Part shown: one piece after another, positions 28,575-30,816 of the stretch
How positions within the stretch are numbered: position 1 is the stretch's first letter
Layout: the number at the start of each line of letters is the position of its first letter
DNA from: a virus
Virus record (IMG/VR): IMGVR_UViG_3300032156_001461
Location: 1-30,816 of that record
DNA: 30,816 nt
Direction: 5' to 3' (one strand)
Program-made: the position numbers and the translations under genes
The notes under the pieces: generated by a model
The model's database searches: none
The model's input: only the letters and a program-made list of their open reading frames with translations
What the model was told of the DNA's origin: nothing

Positions 28575-30816
28575 ATGGCAGAGACACAATTATCTAGTCA
28601 GATATACCTATCACGTGAGTCTATTAGAAGACAAATTTCCGAAGAAGTTAAAACTTATTTAGAGTTAGAAAATGTAGATCTTACGAAATCATCATTTTTA
28701 ACTTTTTTAATTGATATAGTTTCTACATTAACAGGAAACTTACTATTCTATCAATTATCAACGTATCGCGAATTTTTCTTAACAAAAGCCCAACTCCCAG
28801 AATCAATTTTGAATTTAGCTGCCTTTTTAGGATATAATACAGTAGAAGCAATAGCTTCTGTTGTAAACGTATTAATAACAGTACCATTTGGTTTTGATGA
28901 TCCTTCGGCAGTATTTACAATTCCAGAAGGTTTTACATTTTCAGCTGATAATGAAATAGATTTTAAAACATATTACACAACTACTATTACTGTAACCAAT
29001 AATGCAAATGTTACAGTTCTTTATCAGGAAGCAAATAGAAGATTTAATCTACCTGTAGATATTGCTACAGATGGAGAGAGTTTTAGTTTTGCTCTTCCAT
29101 TAAGACAGCAAGGTAGCACTATTCAAGAATTTCAAATTGATAGCGATACTAGAGAATATCAATTTGTAATTCTTGACGTTCCAGTTGATGGACAGGTATC
29201 AAGTATTGTAGTTGAAATTCGAGAACCAGGAAATCCTGGATATACTATATGGGATGAATTTCAAAGTTTATATTTAATGTCAACAACCGATAAAGGATTT
29301 GTTTCAAGACGTACTGATACTGGAAGAAGATTAACATTTGGTAATGATTTAATTGGGGTTCAACCAGCTCCAGGATCCACAGTTAGAGTAACATCTTATA
29401 TTACAAAAGGTTCAGAGGGTAATGTTATTGCTGGTTCTATCAGAACTGGTGAAAGAATTTATCTAACAACGTTCGCTGGTGTAAGGCAAGTAGTTAATTA
29501 TGAAGTAATAAATACAACTCCTGCTTTTGGTGGAGAAGATGAAGAATCATTAGAAGAAGTTAGATCAAATTCCATAAAATCAATTACTACTTTAGAAAGA
29601 TTAGTAACGGAAAATGACTATAAAAATATTAACTTAGTAATTCCTCCTTTACCATTAGCTCAAAATTCTTTACCTGTATTGAAAAGGTCTGATCTTCAAG
29701 TTAATGAAATTGAATTATTTAGCGGAATTCTTTATGGTGCCTCAACAGAAGAAGTAGATAATCTAGTTCCTATGAGAAATATATATGTAAATGTACCAGC
29801 AGGTACACTCAGTATTCCAAGAGGAACTATTATATCATTAGGAGATTATGAATATTATACAATATTTGATCTAACTATTGAGGAATTAAATTCTGTTGCT
29901 TACTATAAATATATAATTTATGAAATTTCATTAATTCCTGCATTAGAAACAAGTTACGCATCAACTTATGATATTTATGCTGATAGTCTTATAATTTATA
30001 AATCAGGTGTAGATGGAAAATTTAAATTACAGTATAAATCTACAGAAGTAGATGCCTCTCTTTGTACATGTGAAATGATAATTGAATCTAGTGGTTCTAT
30101 CAAAAATATGACAAATATTAATGATGGAACAAGTAGTTATTTTATTTACTCGTTTAGTCCATATACAGATATTCCATCAGATGAGCAAATAGCTGAATTT
30201 ACAATATATAATCCAAGTGGAGATCCTGTATCAAAATATAGAAATAATTTTACATTTACAAGAACGTTAGATACATTTATGCGTTCAAATGTACTTGGGG
30301 ACGGAACCTCATTAATTGTATATGATATTCCTGTAATAGAAAAAGAGTATTACGACGGTATTGATAAACGTCAATTTGAATTGATTATTTTGCAAAGTAT
30401 TGTTACACAAATGGATTTATCTGATAGACGAATGCTAACAGATTTTACAAATATAAAATTTACAAATACTCATGGAATTTTAGAAAATATTAAATACAAT
30501 CCCGCAACTAGAAGCGATGTTATAGATATAATAAATACTTTACCAGTATCGCCTTCAGTTGGTGACAGATATATTTATACTGCTCAAGGTGATAATCAAG
30601 ATGCTATAATACGATGCATTGATGCAACTAATGTGTCTTTCTATTATGAACAACCATCTATTGATACAATTGTTTACGTAACTAATTTGACTGAGAAATA
30701 TATTTATTCAGAAAGAGGATGGATTACTATTCCTAATTATACAATTCCACTTGATATTGAAGTTGAAGTATTTAGAGAACCTACATTTAGTGGAACATTA
30801 TCTGACATGGTTACTA
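28575..30816 (+). CDS. Baseplate wedge protein, gp6-like (partial, runs off right edge)
   Basis: Open from ATG 28575 to the window end: 747 complete codons, no stop. The N-terminal text RRQISEEVKTYLELENVDLTKSSFLTFLIDIVSTLTGNLLFYQLSTYREFFLTKAQLPESILNLAAFLGY is the conserved start of T4 gp6-type wedge proteins (a 'fL..LI...S.L..N..FY.S...+E.FL..A..p.S.......LGY' pattern). The middle (RRTDTGRRLTFGNDLIGVQPAPGSTVRVTSYITKGSEGN) is the baseplate-J-like core. T4 gp6 has 660 residues, so this protein is longer than T4's. AAAGGA lies eight bases before the start. It forms the iris-like inner baseplate ring with the neighbouring gp25-like protein. Confidence 0.85.
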   Translation, partial: MAETQLSSQIYLSRESIRRQISEEVKTYLELENVDLTKSSFLTFLIDIVSTLTGNLLFYQLSTYREFFLTKAQLPESILNLAAFLGYNTVEAIASVVNVLITVPFGFDDPSAVFTIPEGFTFSADNEIDFKTYYTTTITVTNNANVTVLYQEANRRFNLPVDIATDGESFSFALPLRQQGSTIQEFQIDSDTREYQFVILDVPVDGQVSSIVVEIREPGNPGYTIWDEFQSLYLMSTTDKGFVSRRTDTGRRLTFGNDLIGVQPAPGSTVRVTSYITKGSEGNVIAGSIRTGERIYLTTFAGVRQVVNYEVINTTPAFGGEDEESLEEVRSNSIKSITTLERLVTENDYKNINLVIPPLPLAQNSLPVLKRSDLQVNEIELFSGILYGASTEEVDNLVPMRNIYVNVPAGTLSIPRGTIISLGDYEYYTIFDLTIEELNSVAYYKYIIYEISLIPALETSYASTYDIYADSLIIYKSGVDGKFKLQYKSTEVDASLCTCEMIIESSGSIKNMTNINDGTSSYFIYSFSPYTDIPSDEQIAEFTIYNPSGDPVSKYRNNFTFTRTLDTFMRSNVLGDGTSLIVYDIPVIEKEYYDGIDKRQFELIILQSIVTQMDLSDRRMLTDFTNIKFTNTHGILENIKYNPATRSDVIDIINTLPVSPSVGDRYIYTAQGDNQDAIIRCIDATNVSFYYEQPSIDTIVYVTNLTEKYIYSERGWITIPNYTIPLDIEVEVFREPTFSGTLSDMVT

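Overview
The window is part of the genome of a large, AT-rich contractile-tailed (T4-like, myovirus) phage. The evidence is a virion gene set that includes a tail sheath, a probable tail tube, a gp25-like baseplate wedge, a P2 gpI-like tail protein and, running off the right edge, a gp6-like baseplate wedge. There is also a recurrent T4-late-like promoter motif (AGAACAAAATATAAA), dense gene packing with ATGA and TAATG overlaps, and strong AGGAGG-type ribosome sites. Hand-counted GC is roughly 20-30% in sampled lines. The host cannot be named. The peptidase-G2-like tail protein end and the 'TNSSSS' protein recall phages and prophages of Firmicutes, but this is only an impression.

Layout. 1-266: 3' end of a tail-fibre or appendage gene. 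316-9214: an uninterrupted plus-strand accessory operon of eleven genes. In order these are an MFS transporter, a PanC-like ligase, a radical SAM enzyme with a CX4CX2C motif, a second PanC-like ligase, a radical SAM enzyme, a small helical protein, two small proteins that each carry three 16-residue tandem repeats, a radical SAM/SPASM enzyme, an SGNH hydrolase and a paralogue of the small helical protein. 9268-15685: virion and lysis genes (tail protein, small nucleotidyltransferase-like protein, possible holins, DUF5675-like protein, HD hydrolase, tail protein I-like). 15827-17974: metallophosphoesterase and a zinc-ribbon virion-type protein. 18033-18536: a minus-strand gene in a GC-richer patch. 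18772-21541: virion protein and tail sheath. 21591-23886: a minus-strand four-gene cassette with a fourth radical SAM enzyme. 24007-30816: HAD phosphatase, tail tube, a gp26-like protein with an apparent +1 frameshift extension, gp25, a cysteine-rich duplicated membrane protein, an unknown protein and gp6.

How the genes may work together. The most interesting part is 316-9214. Two short proteins have a shared tail-fibre-like N-terminal domain and repeat-rich C-termini. They sit between two radical SAM enzymes, next to PanC-like ATP-dependent ligases, two paralogous accessory proteins, a hydrolase and an exporter-like permease. This is the architecture of a RiPP-like peptide modification operon, but it is embedded among the virion genes of a phage and lies next to a tail-fibre-like gene. 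The substrates could be modified virion tip proteins or a secreted peptide product. That functional reading is inference; the domain calls rest on motifs visible in the sequence.

Regulation. The promoter motif precedes the plus-strand transcription units at about 10430, 15783, 18728 and 23970, with weaker copies at 286, 9230 and 25255. The two minus-strand cassettes end in perfect bidirectional hairpin terminators (17996-18028 and 21550-21592), and the larger one has a sigma70-like promoter. Both therefore look like independently expressed inserts (morons) in the late region. No tRNA genes, CRISPR arrays or insertion sequences were seen, and no gene-free stretch exceeds about 240 bases.
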